NCBI GenBank assembly: GCA_963971405.1
Contig: OZ020489.1
Span: forward strand, 34,815,047-34,879,046
DNA length: 64,000 bases
Source of the DNA: Psococerastis gibbosa
Taxonomy: Eukaryota > Arthropoda > Insecta > Psocodea > Psocidae
Direction: 5' to 3'
In this document: positions 1 to 12,181 of the stretch, piece by piece
Position numbering within the stretch: the first letter of the stretch is position 1
How the letters are laid out: every line of letters begins with the position of its first letter
Notes under the pieces: generated by a model
The model's database searches: none
Told to the model about the DNA's origin: nothing
What the model saw: only the letters and a program-made list of their open reading frames with translations
Made by a program: the position numbers and the translations under genes

Positions 1-441
1 TTTTTTTACATTTCGGGGGGGGGGGGGGCTTCAGCCCCCAAAGCCTCCTCCCTGGGTACATGCCTGGGAGTTGGCAGGGGAATGTAGGTCAGTTATGTTT
101 TATTATTTTAGGGCGAGGAAATGGATGCAGGCCTATAGGTCGAGCGACCCATCTCACCCGTATAGTGTCTCTCATTGTAGCCATATAACTGCAAAGGCTT
201 TCACGGCCGGAGTCGAATGAGGAACCAGTACTACCATGGAAGTTCACTTTCACTTCGACCACGGCCCATCAGCCCGGATTCTACTGGTTCCTGATTGTAG
301 CCATAGATAGAAAGGAATCTCAGATCACGGCATCAAAAAAATATTTTCAGTGTACGACAAAGTCCTCAGATCTCCTCTATAGCAAACTACACTCTGCCCC
401 CCAGGAACAGACCAGCCATCATTTTTCTAGTTACATGTGGG

Positions 442-800
442 TAGGGTTGCCAGTCGTCCCGGTTTCCCGGGACTGTCCCCGTGTTTGATCTCTCTGTCCC
501 GGTTTCGTCCTTAAATGTCCCAGTTCAGACAATATAAACATAACTCGCATGAATTTTTAAATGACGTGCAAAGAATTTTACAATTACGTCAAAAATCAGC
601 CACAACTTTTAAAAAAAGTTAAGTCTTCCTAAAAATACGAGTTAATGACCACTCTTAACTCTTAAGGGAGTGTTGGCAAAACTTACTAATCTAAAAAAAA
701 AAAATGCACTAGATAAAATGGACTTTTTCTTTTTTAAATTTATACTAGAATATAATTCATCTTTGTCCCGGTTTTATGTCTGACAATTCTGGCAACCCTA
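442..800. mobile_element. MITE with TAGGGTTGCCAG termini
   Basis: TAGGGTTGCCAG (442-453) and CTGGCAACCCTA (789-800) are perfect inverted repeats, with TCCCGG/GTCCCGG blocks just inside both ends. 359 bp, AT-rich interior, no ORF. No clear target duplication. Confidence 0.8.
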
Positions 801-1659
801 CTTCTGAGGCTGTTAGTCTCGTTTTATGATTCTCTCTATTGCCAACACCTTCAGTTGCTACAAATCCAGAATTCGCTTCGGTTTTATTAACCGGAAATGA
901 AAAACGGAACTGAATCTCGTTAAACTCAACATCGCCTTGATTCTTTCACGCCGCATGATTCCTAATTTGGATGAGACTTGAAGTGACTTTATTTACACCT
1001 AGGTAAGGCTGCAATGTTGTTTATTGTTAGTCCGATCATGATGCCATTTACAAAAAAAAAATGCTTCAATGACATTATGAGACATATGATAAATTGATAT
1101 ATTATAGCTATTTTTCGTTAAAGTAATAAGACTGACTATATACTTGACCAAATGGGTTTTGAAGCTCACACAGGATATGTTAGGTATTGTTTGGAAGTGT
1201 CGAAGGTGCGCTCTGATGAGTCGAAAGATGACTAGGAAGTGTTTCAAAAATTCCCATGGACGAGACTGCCCTGATTTATTATCGGGGGTACGTTTTAGAG
1301 TTAACGGGGCAAATTCTCCCTTAGAGAATTTATTTTTATATGACACTGACGAGACTCAACTATGCAGAATCCTTAGGCTACTAGACACGTATTTGGAAAT
1401 TGACCCTTTTGCAACTTCTCTCAGTGCATTTAAACAATGCTGTTCGACAGAATTGATAGAATGTTAGTTTGTAAGATTTGTTATGTAACCTAAATTGGAG
1501 CTGTGGTCTGTTGGTTGCAATACATTCTATTATATTATTATTAGAACTACAAAGCTATATTACAGCCCAGGATTTATACTTGTAAGCTTATAATTTCTAT
1601 TAGGAGTATCAGAACCCAATTTGTCAGCAATCATAGTGATTTTGAGTTTACTGACGTGT

Positions 1660-2060
1660 TCCGGATTCTTTCATCCTTTGTCGGACATCATTTCCTCGAC
1701 CTAATTTGATAAAAGGTGCGAACGCATTCACGAATAGTGACGACAATAACACCTGGTCCCGTAATCTATCAAATAAGTTCATCTTCATTTCCTACATGGG
1801 CGCTATGGTAGAGATTTAGGCTATATATACCTATATATACCTTTTATTAATTAGGTCTATCCTTAATAAAATACTTAATACTTAATACACAATCACATCA
1901 AATTAGGTAGGTATTCCGGATTCTTTTCTCTTTTGTCGGTTCGACCCAATTCGATAAGAGGTGCGACGTGCGAACGCATTCTCGAATAGTGACGGGGATG
2001 ACACCCGGTCTCGTTGCCATCGGTCAATTAAGTTCATCTCCATTTCCGATAGAGAAAATC
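1660..2060. repeat. Two diverged copies of the TTCCGGATTCTTTC repeat
   Basis: About 1660-1775 and 1910-2020 both carry TTCCGGATTCTTT, CCCAATTCGATAAGAGGTGC or its variant, GAACGCATTC, CGAATAGTGACG and ATGACACCCGGTC or variant. The same series continues at 4017-4145, so it is a dispersed family of at least four copies. Confidence 0.75.
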
Positions 2061-2848
2061 AAAATGACAAATGTGTCGAAGATAGTGACTGAGAAGGCCC
2101 ATTTAAGTCTATTAAGGCTATGCCCTACTTTATAGATTAATTTCTATTATTTCTTACAGACGTAAGAGTACATATACGTTAGACAGATATACGTTAGAGG
2201 GGTTAGAGTCTCGCCTGCCAGTTATACACTAGATAGAATTGAATTGAATGACAAGTTTTTTTTTCAATTTAAGTCATATATTTTTTAAAGATTGGTGGGA
2301 ACGGGATTGACGGCCAAAACCGATTAAAAAAAACGCTGAAACCCACCATTTTCTGCTTATAATTTCAAAAATTAAGTAAGGCGAGGTATCATATTTATTG
2401 GTCGCTGGATCCACCCCCTGGCTTGCATCCCCCCTTGCTCCTATTCCTGCATACGCCCATGGACTGTAAGGTATTTTTTAGGAAGAAAATCTAAGTAAAA
2501 ATTGCATTGCAGAATTTAGTAGCTCGCAATGGAATTTTATATCATTTAGAGGTTCACGACGAAAAAAGTTTGAGAACCTCTGCGGTTAGAGTACGTATTA
2601 TAGTAATAGTTTTCGTCCCAGGGTGTACGCTCTCTCTCATTTTCTCTTTTTGCTCTCCAATTTATTAAAGGAAGCGTAGGCTATTGATGAATTGCCATTA
2701 TCATATTTAAATTCATTAATTTGGACAGATTTTTTTTATTGGGAAAATGTTATATTAACCTACAAGCCATTTGAGGCGGGACCCACCTTCTAATAGCATG
2801 AGTAGAATTGTACTATAATTAATATGTATACGAACGTCCTTATAGGAC

Positions 2849-3027
2849 CAAGGGCGGATCCATTTAGGGTGGGGGGTCACAAGTTTTTTGTAAGTTTAAA
2901 AGGTAATTTTTGGTTGAAAAGTTGAGTTTTATCAACAACAACAAAAAAAAAATTAAACCAGGTATCTTATGAATTTACTCATTTAGGGGGGATCATTACC
3001 CCCTGACCCCCTGTGGATCCGCCACTG
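2849..3027. mobile_element. MITE with GGCGGATCC / GGATCCGCC termini
   Basis: CAAGGGCGGATCCAT at left and TGTGGATCCGCCACTG at right, with GGGGGGTCACAAGTTTT and CCCCTGACCCCC inside. CTTATAGG precedes by two bases and CTTATAGC follows. A related core occurs at 17705-17865. Confidence 0.7.
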
Positions 3028-3034
3028 CTTATAG

Positions 3035-3200
3035 CGACTTTTAGCTCCAAAGCAAAGAGTGAGCGCAACTGGACGAGATGGTGCTGGGTTTGAATCCAAT
3101 CACTATTTTCGCTGGATTAGGACAAAGGGTACAATAATAGAGCTTATAACGAAGATAAAGAAGAAAAACATTCCACTTTCGAACAAACTCTGACACACAA
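3035..3200 (+). mobile_element. Possible tRNA-derived SINE remnant
   Basis: TTTAGCTCCAAAGCAAAGAG resembles an A box and GGGTTTGAATCC (3086-3097) is a good B box, about 35 bp apart as in tRNAs. The acceptor arms do not pair well, so a functional tRNA is unlikely. Confidence 0.5.
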
Positions 3201-3339
3201 CAGTGCCGTAGCCAGAAATTTTTCGGGGGTGGGGGTCCATCTGACGTCACATAAGGTTAGGTAGCTTCAATATATTTATAACTCCATTCTATCTAGTGTG
3301 CGCTGCAAATATTTCGGCGGGGGTCCGGACCCTCTGGAC

Positions 3340-4070
3340 TCTGGCCTAACATGCATCGTTGAAATCTACGACAATATTTTAAAATTTCGGGTTGTGACTA
3401 GTCTGAGGTGTCCTACCCCTGGGGCCTGGGTACGTCCTTGAACTGTACCATTGTGCTCGTAAAGTTTTTTTATTCAGCCTACTAGTAGTAGTAGTAGTAT
3501 GGTTTGACACAGTCCCAGGCCACGGTGTGGGCCCATAGGACTCCAGTGGACCTCCTGATTATAGTGGATTCCGAACCACTTGGGAAACACAGTGAAGTCA
3601 CACGATTAGTTCGGAGGTGACCAGGACAAGTCCTACCATGTTTCCCTACCGGCACTGTGCACACGACCAATTTATCTGCAGCTTTGAACCTGCTCTGGTC
3701 CGCTGGATTCAACTTGGTATGGCGGCCGGCTAGCCTACTATGTAAATGTTGCAATATTCTGGCAATCTTAGTAATTTACTGACGTGTTCCGGATTCTTTC
3801 ATTTTTCGTCGGGCCATCCCGATCCCACAAACACTGAAAAACAAACCAAAAATTATATGCATCGTTAAAGTCTACGACAATATTTTAAAATTTCGGTGTA
3901 CGACTAGTCCAAGGTGTCCTACCCCTGGGGCGTCCTGGAACTGTTCCGATGTAAACTTTTTTGTTCAGCCTACTATGTAAATGGTGCAATATTCAGGCAA
4001 TCTTAGTAATTTACTGACGTGTTCCGGATTCTTTCATCTTTCGTCGGGCCATCCCGATCCCAGTGTGACC
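3340..4070. repeat. Tandem duplication of a roughly 230-bp unit, first copy split by a SINE
   Basis: Both units run from ATGCATCGTT..TCTACGACAATATT through GTGTCCTACCCCTGGGGC, TTCAGCCTACTATGTAAATG, GGCAATCTTAGTAATTTACT, GACGTGTTCCGGATTCTTTC to GGGCCATCCCGATCCCA. Copy 1 contains the SINE at 3485-3731; copy 2 (about 3860-4063) does not. Confidence 0.88.
3485..3731 (-). mobile_element. SINE-like retroposon, family I, inserted in a duplicated unit
   Basis: Reverse copy with its (TAC)n tail at the left edge. A 9-bp duplication AGCCTACTA is at 3476-3484 and 3732-3740. The empty site is preserved in the tandem partner (TTCAGCCTACTATGTAAATG near 3963). Confidence 0.9.
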
Positions 4071-4686
4071 CAATTCGATAATGAAGGTGCGAAGTGTGAA
4101 CGCACCGCTGTCCGAAGCTGCAGTGTCGACGATGACACCTGGTAACGTGCGATTAGCTCGATGTTGCAATCATAAGCAACGGGACAGAAGGCGGAGGTAC
4201 GAACCTATCACAGGTTTCTTACTACTCACAGCCAGGCTATCTATTTCCAGCTAGGCGACTTCGTCTGCGCAAAAGACAGCTCCAAAGATAGCAACAAGGT
4301 CTTTCTTCAGTTGTCGCAGCTTTCAGCTAATCCAGTGTCCTAGTAGGCCTACTCTTATCCACATTAGTCATACTTACGTATGGATTTCAAAATTAATGCC
4401 TATTATTACTTAATATTCAAGAATATACCGTAATAATTTTTCTGATTGGTCGGCCGCGCGTATTTTCTATGCAGTAGGTACCTACAAAAGAACGCTATTA
4501 GCATGTACAATAAGAGAAAAATGTCAGCATCTCCTTGTACAGGTATTTAAGGTTTTGTTCGAATATCTTCCTTCGACGACTATAGTAGTCGTCATCAAGG
4601 GCAAATCTAGCGGAAAATTTGGGGGGGGGGGGTGTCACAAGTTGCATGTGTAGGTGTGCAGCCTATACCCCCACCCCCACATTTTT

Positions 4687-5486
4687 TGCTTTCCAATTTA
4701 TACGTAGTATAAGGAAAGCTTTGTGATGGTCGAAATTTTCGATTCCGAGATTTCAACGGGTTTACACGTTTTCAGGTCCCAGGAACCAAAAAAAGTGGCT
4801 ATTACGAAATGTCTGTCTGCCTGTCGTTCTGTCTGCCTGTCTGTTCATCGATTTCCGGGCAAACTACTCATTCGATTTTGATGAAATTCGGCATGTAGGT
4901 TCACAAAAATCATAAAATCAAAATCATGGGCTGTTTTATTTTAAAAAAACTCAAAAAAAACGGCTAAAAACATTATTTATCCAAAACGGCTCTAACGATT
5001 TCTTTTAAATTCACATATATTGTACTCGTTATTATTGTTGACAAAATGCGGGGGTCGCTTGCCCCTTGATAGTGTGCTTCTGGGGGTAAAGAAATAAAAA
5101 TAACTAAATTTTAATGAAAAATGACTAGAAAATAATTTTTCTGTGAAACCTTTCCATCGATGATTTCTACCTTCAGGCATGTTTTAGGTGTTAAATTGAG
5201 TAACGAAACCGGACAGATTACTTTCCCAAAAAACTATTTGGTTTTGTGCAAAAAAAATGTTTTTGAAGAAATGATAGAAAATTCACGGTCAAATGCATTG
5301 CGTACCCTGCCATTATTGCTGTGTGGTAATTTGTGTTGGTCTGACCAATCTAGAATTTACCTCACCTCTAGTGACGTCAGGTGGACAACCTGGACAACCC
5401 CCCCCCCCCCCCCCGAGATATCGGAAATTTAATTTACCATGAAATTACTCATTTTCTCTAGCTACTACTTGATAAATTGAAAAGCA
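4687..5486 (+). repeat. Repeat with TGCTTTCCAATTTAT inverted ends (long form)
   Basis: TGCTTTCCAATTTAT at 4687 and ATAAATTGAAAAGCA at 5472-5486. Includes AAAGCTTTGTGATGGTCGAA, TTTTCGATTCCGAGATTTCA and a (GTCT)n run. The middle (about 5035-5395) is shared in inverted form with 63600-63960 and is absent from the short copy at 9091-9390. No target duplication verified. Confidence 0.8.
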
Positions 5487-5489
5487 TGT

Positions 5490-7300
5490 TCGAGTAAACT
5501 CGGACCGGTTCTTTAATTATCTTAAGATTTTACTCATTTATTTCCGCCATTGGTCGCCATAACCAAGTAGCTACCAATTTTTAAATCTGACGAACGTCAG
5601 TATTATTAATATATGTTATAATTTATGTATTATAATTATTATATTATAAATATACTGTATATTATTATTTATAAATATAAAATTCATATTTATTTATTTT
5701 TTGTCTCCCAGTGACAGGTTAATCGTAACGAGAATGTCGAAATGTTAAAAATATCGTGTTAAGAAATTTTTAGTAGGTGACCATAGAATATGTACTCTTT
5801 TTCGAGTTGCTAACTTGCTTCTACTTCTTGCCTTGCCTCTTCTATCGAAGATTGGCGACCATCGTAGCAATTTGGACCTTGGAGACTGCTGCAGTGAAGT
5901 GGTGCTTTTGCCAAACCACTGCCTAAGGTTTTTTAAACCAGAAAGGACTTCGGTCGAGAGTCGGGAGCCCTGTGCCCTTCTATCTCCCCTTAGATAATGC
6001 AGAAGGCAATACTTTTCGTTCCTCATCACATGGCCGAAGTAAGTTAGTTTCCGTTTCTTAACCGTCAGCAACAGCTTATACAGTCCTTTTTTGTTTTTTA
6101 ACCTTAATTTTAACCTAATTATTTTTATTTTATTTTTATAAAACGTACCGGTACTCTTAATACAAAGAAATGCTTAAAAATGTATTACGATGCCATGTCC
6201 GGTGACAAATTCAAATGGGAATACCAATGAGTATATAGTCTTCCGTTTTTAGGTTGTAACCCAGTTATGACTTTATTTCATTGCAACTAATGGCAATGCT
6301 ATAGGCTCACACGAAATCGCGAACTGCTAATGTTACCAGCGCATATTAGTTCCAAGGATCAAAACTCGAACTTGTAGAGTGCTGAGTGCTGCGTCGATCT
6401 AAATGAACTTTGGACTCAAAATAATAATTAATTACCAGCCTTGGTGACATTTCTTAACTGTTGCTGTGCGTTACTATGGGTATTTCGGTATTCATATCAA
6501 CCCTACACCCTTCTTGGGGAGGCTCCCATCTTCCCATCATCGCTGGTAAAGGTACGGTATAGAAAATATAAACTGAAGGAAGCCGCCAACTTTTTTTTTT
6601 TAACGAACCTCTTCCGTTTACTGTAGAAATCCATTGAGAAATTACATTCTCAATGTCTTGATTGGTTGAGCACGGTCGGACGCAAGCTAATAGGTTGGGC
6701 GCAAGCATTCTCCTATAGACAAGAGAGGGCAATTAAGAGGGCATACATGGCAGCTAACTGTGGAATCCACTTTCCGCAGTTTTACCTACGTTAGTGAGCG
6801 CGCGGTTCTGTAACAAGACTACTTCTTATGAATCTTCTGTACCGGAAGATAACGGATTTCCCAGCTCTTTGCGTTCAATTTGAAATAAGCCGCGATCTCA
6901 TCAGAATCCGTAGGTACTGTGTGAAGCCAATGACTTCCAAAATAAAGGAAATTGTGGATTCCATGCGTAAAATGGCGTAACAGGTCACAGACCTCAGCTG
7001 CAGCCCAGGCCTATAACATTGCTATCGGGCCTCCATATTAAAGATAAGCCTCCATGGTCATCTAAGGCTGCTTGAAATGAAAGATGATACAATGTAAGAA
7101 AACTAGAATGTGGATTCGGTTTGTACTGGTAGGGCCCGCTATTGGTTACGAGAAAGTCAAGGACCTTGACCGTCACGTTCGGAGGACCTGTTGTAAAAGC
7201 TGTGAACCTGAAAATGCAGTGTAATGCTATGTAATGAAAAGGCAAGGATGCTAGCCTGTTTTTAAGGACGTTGGCTGGTGAAAACAGTCTGTGGTCGAAT
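5490..7300. other. Gene-free interval
   Basis: Holds an AT-rich low-complexity stretch (5600-5700) and the LINE fragment 5745-6075. 6400-7250 has short overlapping ORFs on both strands that show no family signature. Confidence 0.45.
5745..6075 (-). mobile_element. RTE-like LINE C-terminal fragment
   Basis: Minus-strand translation LTVKKRKLTYFGHVMRNEKY and LKNLRQWFGKSTTSL is the KxRKLxYFGHVMRxxKYxLL ... SWLKNLRxWFG tail of RTE-like or related non-LTR elements. Stops and indels break the frame. Confidence 0.75.
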
Positions 7301-7471
7301 TAGGTGTTCGCCTGTTCGCGACGGAACATCAACGTTGATATAGTGATGAAGCTAGAGACCCCCCCCCCCCCCCGCTGCAGGCCTATAATTGTTTTCTTCA
7401 AAAAAGGTTCATCGCATACAAAACATGTAATGAATGTATCCCTTTTTTTCCATCCCCAACTCCCCCCCTCC

Positions 7472-7703
7472 CAGTGGCGTAACAATTTTTTGGGGGCCCT
7501 CACACAAGACAGAGCAGTGGGGCCCCCTACAATTTTCTGCAATTACACTAGGCCTAAAATTACATTTTATTTTCTTAAATTATTTTTTTTTTAATTTTTA
7601 TATATTTCTCAAAAAATTTAAGTTTTTTCCTTTCTGTATGGGCCCCATTAGGCTTGGGGCCCTTAGGCCTTGTGTAACTTGCTACCCTTCGGTTACACCA
7701 CTG
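7472..7703. mobile_element. hAT-like MITE, family D
   Basis: CAGTGGCGTAAC ... GTTACACCACTG are inverted; the interior has GGGGGCCC blocks next to each end. Flanks CCCCCTCC and CCCCTCCC are similar but low in complexity, so the duplication is uncertain. Confidence 0.75.
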
Positions 7704-8161
7704 CCCCTCCCCCCGCCAATCCCTATTCTTGGGGCCCTATATTGCATTACTACGATTGCGGAAAAATATATAGCTTTATTGTCTGATTGATTGCAATTGG
7801 CTCCACCTACATTGAGCAAAAGTTATTGATAACATAAAAAATCGGGAAAGAAAGTAAATGATATGCTCCCTTCGGACGGTCTTCAGCAAGGCCATCAGTC
7901 GTAACGCAGAGGATGTATTATAAATGGCTTCCTGTATAAGTACAATGAGGGAGCCATCTTTAAGCCTGGGGGAGCATACACAAGTCATGGGAGAAAGGTT
8001 TAGTGCAGTGGTGCATTAAGTTCCCATAGACTCTGATTATCTTTTAATGCCTTCTCTTCGGAAGGAAAGAGGCACAGAATCGGGAAAGGTGTATAAAGAG
8101 CAAATTGGTCATTCTACTTAAAAAAATATAGAGTGACATGAGACGCGACCAAAACTACGCT

Positions 8162-8303
8162 CAAGGCCGTAGCCGAAATGAAATGGCTTGATACTAGATA
8201 GAATCGGATTTTGAGAGGAAAAATAAAAACCACTATGTAATATCCAATAACATTTCTGAAACCCCCCCCCCCCCCCCCCGAAAAAATCCTGGCTACGGTC
8301 TTG
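8162..8303. mobile_element. hAT-like MITE, family A
   Basis: CAAGGCCGTAGCC at the left end and GGCTACGGTCTTG at the right; flanks ACTACGCT and ACTAAGCT differ at one of eight bases. Same core as 12182-12357, with a 17-base C run near the right end and the left G/C run deleted. Confidence 0.9.
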
Positions 8304-8757
8304 ACTAAGCTAACTACTAGGCTGCTATCTCTGAATGAACCCATAATAATTATGATACATTCTAAGCTATACCATAGCCTAGTACATCCCCCCCCCCCAA
8401 ATTTGGGTGAGCGCCCACAGCATGCCAACCCCTATCAAGAAGTCATTACCATGTCACGTCACTCTGGTAGAATTTACTAATGTAACCACAACCGTCATTT
8501 TTTTTTATTTTTACAAAGTCAAATTTCTCATTAAATGAGTACAAAAAATGCTCCTCTACATTTTGATACGTCGTATATTGCCGACACTAATACTGTTTGG
8601 GGGTTTGACCCCAGCATACCACAATTTTTGAAGGCGTGAAAAACTGCAAGGGTAGGTCCACACCTTCAAAAATTTATTGCATACCATACCATGATTATTA
8701 TGTAGCATTATATTATTGCCCTTCCCATTCTATATTATGTCCTTGTCTCATCGATTA

Positions 8758-8994
8758 GCCGGCCGCCTTACCAAGTTGAATCCAGCGGACCAGAGCAGGT
8801 TCAAAGATGCAGATAACTTGGTCGTGTGCACAGTGCCGGTAGGGAAACATGGTAGGACTTGTCCTGGTCACCTCCGAACTAATCGTGTGACTTCACTGTG
8901 TTCCCCAAGTGGTTCGGAATCCACTATAATCAGGAGGTCCCCTGTCCTATGGGCCCACACCGTGGCCTGGGACTGTGTCCAACCATACTACTAC
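8758..8994 (+). mobile_element. SINE-like retroposon, family I, with target duplication
   Basis: 237 bp starting GCCGGCCGCCTTACCAAG and ending in a short (TAC)n tail. Flanks TCATCGATTA (8748-8757) and TCATTGATTA (8995-9004) differ at one of ten bases. The ORF through it is not conserved as protein. A B-box-like AGGTTCAAAG is present, but the head is not convincingly tRNA. Confidence 0.85.
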
Positions 8995-9090
8995 TCATTG
9001 ATTAACCCAGTGCCCTAGGATGGGGAAAATCTATAGGCAGCCGCAGGGGCGGATATAGGCACTGCCCTTGTCGCGGACATTAATATTTAT

Positions 9091-9390
9091 TGCTTTCCAA
9101 TTTATACGTAGTATAAGGAAAGCTTTGTGATGGTCGAAATTTTCGATTCCGAGATTTCAACGGATTTACACGTTTTGAGGTCCCAGGAACCCAAAAAAGG
9201 GGTTTTTACGAAATGTCTGTCTGTCTGTCTGTATGTTTGTCTGTCTGTTCATTGATTTCCGGGCAAACGACTTTTGATGAAATTTGGCATGTAGGTTTAC
9301 AAAAGATATCGGAAATCTAACCATAGGAAAATTATTTACCATGAAATTACTCATTTTCCCTATCTACTAATGTTGATAAATTGGAAAGCA
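9091..9390 (+). repeat. Same repeat, short form
   Basis: TGCTTTCCAATTTAT (9091-9105) and ATAAATTGGAAAGCA (9376-9390) are perfect inverted repeats. 300 bp with AAAGCTTTGTGATGGTCGAA and a (GTCT)n run. Confidence 0.85.
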
Positions 9391-10258
9391 TGTTCAAGTA
9401 AACTCGGACCGGTTCTTGTATGTATGGGAGGGGGGGGGGGCGGTGTGCTCACTAATAAAACCACTATTTTATATAGGTATTTGCCTCAGTTGCCAATGGC
9501 AATTCCGCCACTGGGCAGCCGATATTTAACCACGGGACAATAATATTTACCATGAAACTATTAATGTACCTATAATAATTGATAAATAGGAAAGCATGTA
9601 CGGGTATATTCGTAACAGTTCTTTCATCAGCAATGCACGTGGCAATCTATCAAGTATTTAGGTTGTAAACTAATTAAACAGACTCATTGCTGCTTCCGTC
9701 TGATAGGAAGTCAAAACATTTGATGGGCTATTTGACAGTTTAATACAATACTGTATAAGCCGATGCCCTATTAATATTCCATGCAAGTGTTGCAACATTG
9801 TATACAATGGGATTTATCCCAGAAATGCGCTATTCTTCGTGTGATAAGTCCAACCTAGCCACTTGCCAATCATTGTTATCCACTGATAATATACGATATG
9901 ATAAAAATGTGATATATAGCACTCATTCAGTGCATACCTTGAATAATCGATGTTAATACTTATCCTATATATCTTGCTATAGTGATAACCTAATATTTTC
10001 TTCGTGTGCTAATTCATTGATTTATGATGCAGTGGAGGGTATATTTTATCGCGGTAAATACGTGGAACTATAAAAAATTTAAAAAAAAAAAAATTAAAAG
10101 GACTGCAAAAATATTAATAAATAGGCTACTCTAATGTAGTGACAGCTGTTGGTGATAACAACAGCCTCAGCTGACTGTCATCTGTCACAATATATTAATT
10201 ATTTACTGACATTTTTGTGCTTATGAGAAAATGTTGACGGGTTCACGGGTCATATATG

Positions 10259-10513
10259 ACCTCTCCTTCTTCTCCTTCTACTTCTTCTCTTTATTCTCCT
10301 TCCCTTCCTTCTTCTCCTCCTTCTACTTCTTCTCCTTCTCTTCCTTCTCCTTCTCCTCCTCCTCCTCTTCCTTCATCTACTTCTTCTCCTTCACTTCCTT
10401 CTTCTCCTCCTCCTTCTACTTCTTCTCCTTCGCATCCATCTCCTTCTTTTCCTTTTCCTTCTCTTCCTTCTCCTTCTCCTCCTCCTTCTCTTCTTTTTTC
10501 TCCTTCTTTGTCT
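10259..10513. repeat. Polypyrimidine/polypurine microsatellite, TTCTCC-rich
   Basis: About 255 bp of almost pure C/T on the plus strand made from variants of CTTCTCCTT and CTACTTCTTCT. Its shadow ORFs (Ser/Phe or Ser/Pro) are not genes. Long homopurine strands of this kind can form triplex DNA and block polymerases. Confidence 0.95.
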
Positions 10514-10640
10514 TCCCGGTCTACAGCCCTTTATGAGATTTGGATTTGGAAACTCCTCCACGACGCTGCCCAATACCAACTCGCGGAGGTCTATTTCTAA
10601 TTCCCCCTTCCTGCGTCGCCTTGACGTCGTGCTGTACACT
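10514..10640 (-). mobile_element. Short LINE 3' remnant beside a polypyrimidine tract
   Basis: Similar to the LINE tail at 53880-54010: both read GGTCTACAGCCC or CTCTACAGCCC next to CTCCTCCA and ACCAACTCGCGGAGG or CCAACTCGCGAAGG. The minus-strand peptide ELEIDLREL matches ESETDLREL there. The CTTCTT-rich stretch of that tail appears to have expanded here into the 255-bp array at 10259-10513. Confidence 0.6.
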
Positions 10641-12181
10641 GCTGGACAGGCCTACTCTTTCTTCACTAACCGGTAGAAAATAATTTTATGTAAAATCTGA
10701 TTAGGCTCAGTTGCAAAAGAATGATAACGGGATGGCAAGCCTTGACAAAACTCGCCGGAGAAATGTAAAGCAATTTAGACGCCTGAACATCCAGTATGGC
10801 TAGTATCATGCAAATTGGCCATTTATCTGCAGGCAACAAGTAGCAACAGGCAGGTAGCGGCCGCCGTTCAGGGGACGTTGCCCAACAAACCACTCCGGTG
10901 ACAGTTTCATCACAAGTTCAACAAGCGACCTTCCTGGCTTTACTGCCACTACCATGTCTTAGGTATTAACGAGTTGCAAGACGAAGGGTCCCACTGTCGC
11001 TGGAAAAGTCTCAGAAAGGAATACTGCACGCGACCCCGCCATGCATTTGGAGACGGTGGGGCACAAAGACGAATACAGAGGGGGGCGGGGTAGCTGCTCC
11101 CCAGAATTTAGAAATTCTGTTGTAAGTAAATTAATTATGTTATTATTGAATCGATACTATATTCGTTTATTCTATATTGACCCACCACTACGCCAGGGAG
11201 GTTTCAGAAAAAGTTTTCGGGGGGGGGGGGGGGCGGTGACCTGAAGGGCAATGCCGTCCAGTATTAATTACTGGTACTTTTCAAGCGGTGGTGGAACGTG
11301 GGTGAAAGCTAGCAGGGGTGGATCCACGATTTTTGCCTGCAGGGGGCGCCAATGGGGTCCTCGCCTGAAGAGAAAATTGTCCCACTCCCTGGCAAAGCTG
11401 AGATAGCTAATTTAACTTTTATTTTGTGAATGAGGGTCCAGCACGGGACTTATGCCCCCTTCCATTTGCGAATTGAAATATTGTAGGCCTAATTGTGTAA
11501 TTGTAAATTTCAGAGCCGTCAAGGTTTTTAATGCTTTGCCTAAGGAAAGTACGGTATTGCACTGACAGTTTTTTTTTAAATTTGGAACATCACATCACAT
11601 CACAAAAAAAAAAAATATAATACTATGCCTGTTACTGAACTTAAAGATATTTTGAAGCGATAATGTAAAAATAAAATATAACATAAATATAAATAAATAT
11701 ATAAAATATTCTAAGATTTGTAAGTGTTTTAGACCATTACTTATAATTATTGTTTTGTAATGTTTTTGTATTGTAATAGTTATAAGGGCCACGACGCAAG
11801 TCCCCTTCCACTTAGTGTGGCCCTTGGATATTTATTGATTGTATTGCGTTTTTTGATTCATAAAAATACCTTATACCTTATAGTAAATGTTGTTTTTTAA
11901 TACATTTGAATTTGACTTCACGGTGAATAATATGATGAAGCTTTAGGTTTTCAAGCAGTTTATTGGAATTTTTTATATCTCCCTTCTGGATCCGCCACTG
12001 ATAGCTACCTGTTCGATGGAATAAAATACGATTCAGTGACACATGACATAGAGTTAAAAAATGCTTTAAAATCCCATATATACCATGCGGTGAACCTAAT
12101 TTAGATTTACAAAGTTGATATTGTCTGTATGTTGCCTGAGTGCATGTTTCGACCTTTCTATATCAAAGTTTCTCCTGTTGT

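Noticed and set aside
1144-1467. 107-codon plus-strand ORF
   Set aside because: Composition is plausible, but no motif or splice partner is visible; an old retroelement fragment or chance is as likely.
3086-3097. Possible tRNA gene (good B box)
   Set aside because: The acceptor and anticodon stems do not form; similar B boxes at 13343, 30519 and 45397 lie in SINEs.
8716-9018. 100-codon ORF, also seen in similar form at 38752-39009 and 3482-3754
   Set aside because: It is an open frame through a SINE-like repeat; copies occur in both orientations with target duplications, and the other subfamily breaks the frame.
10231-10639. Ser/Phe-, Ser/Pro- and Arg/Lys-rich ORFs in three frames
   Set aside because: All are translations of the polypyrimidine array.
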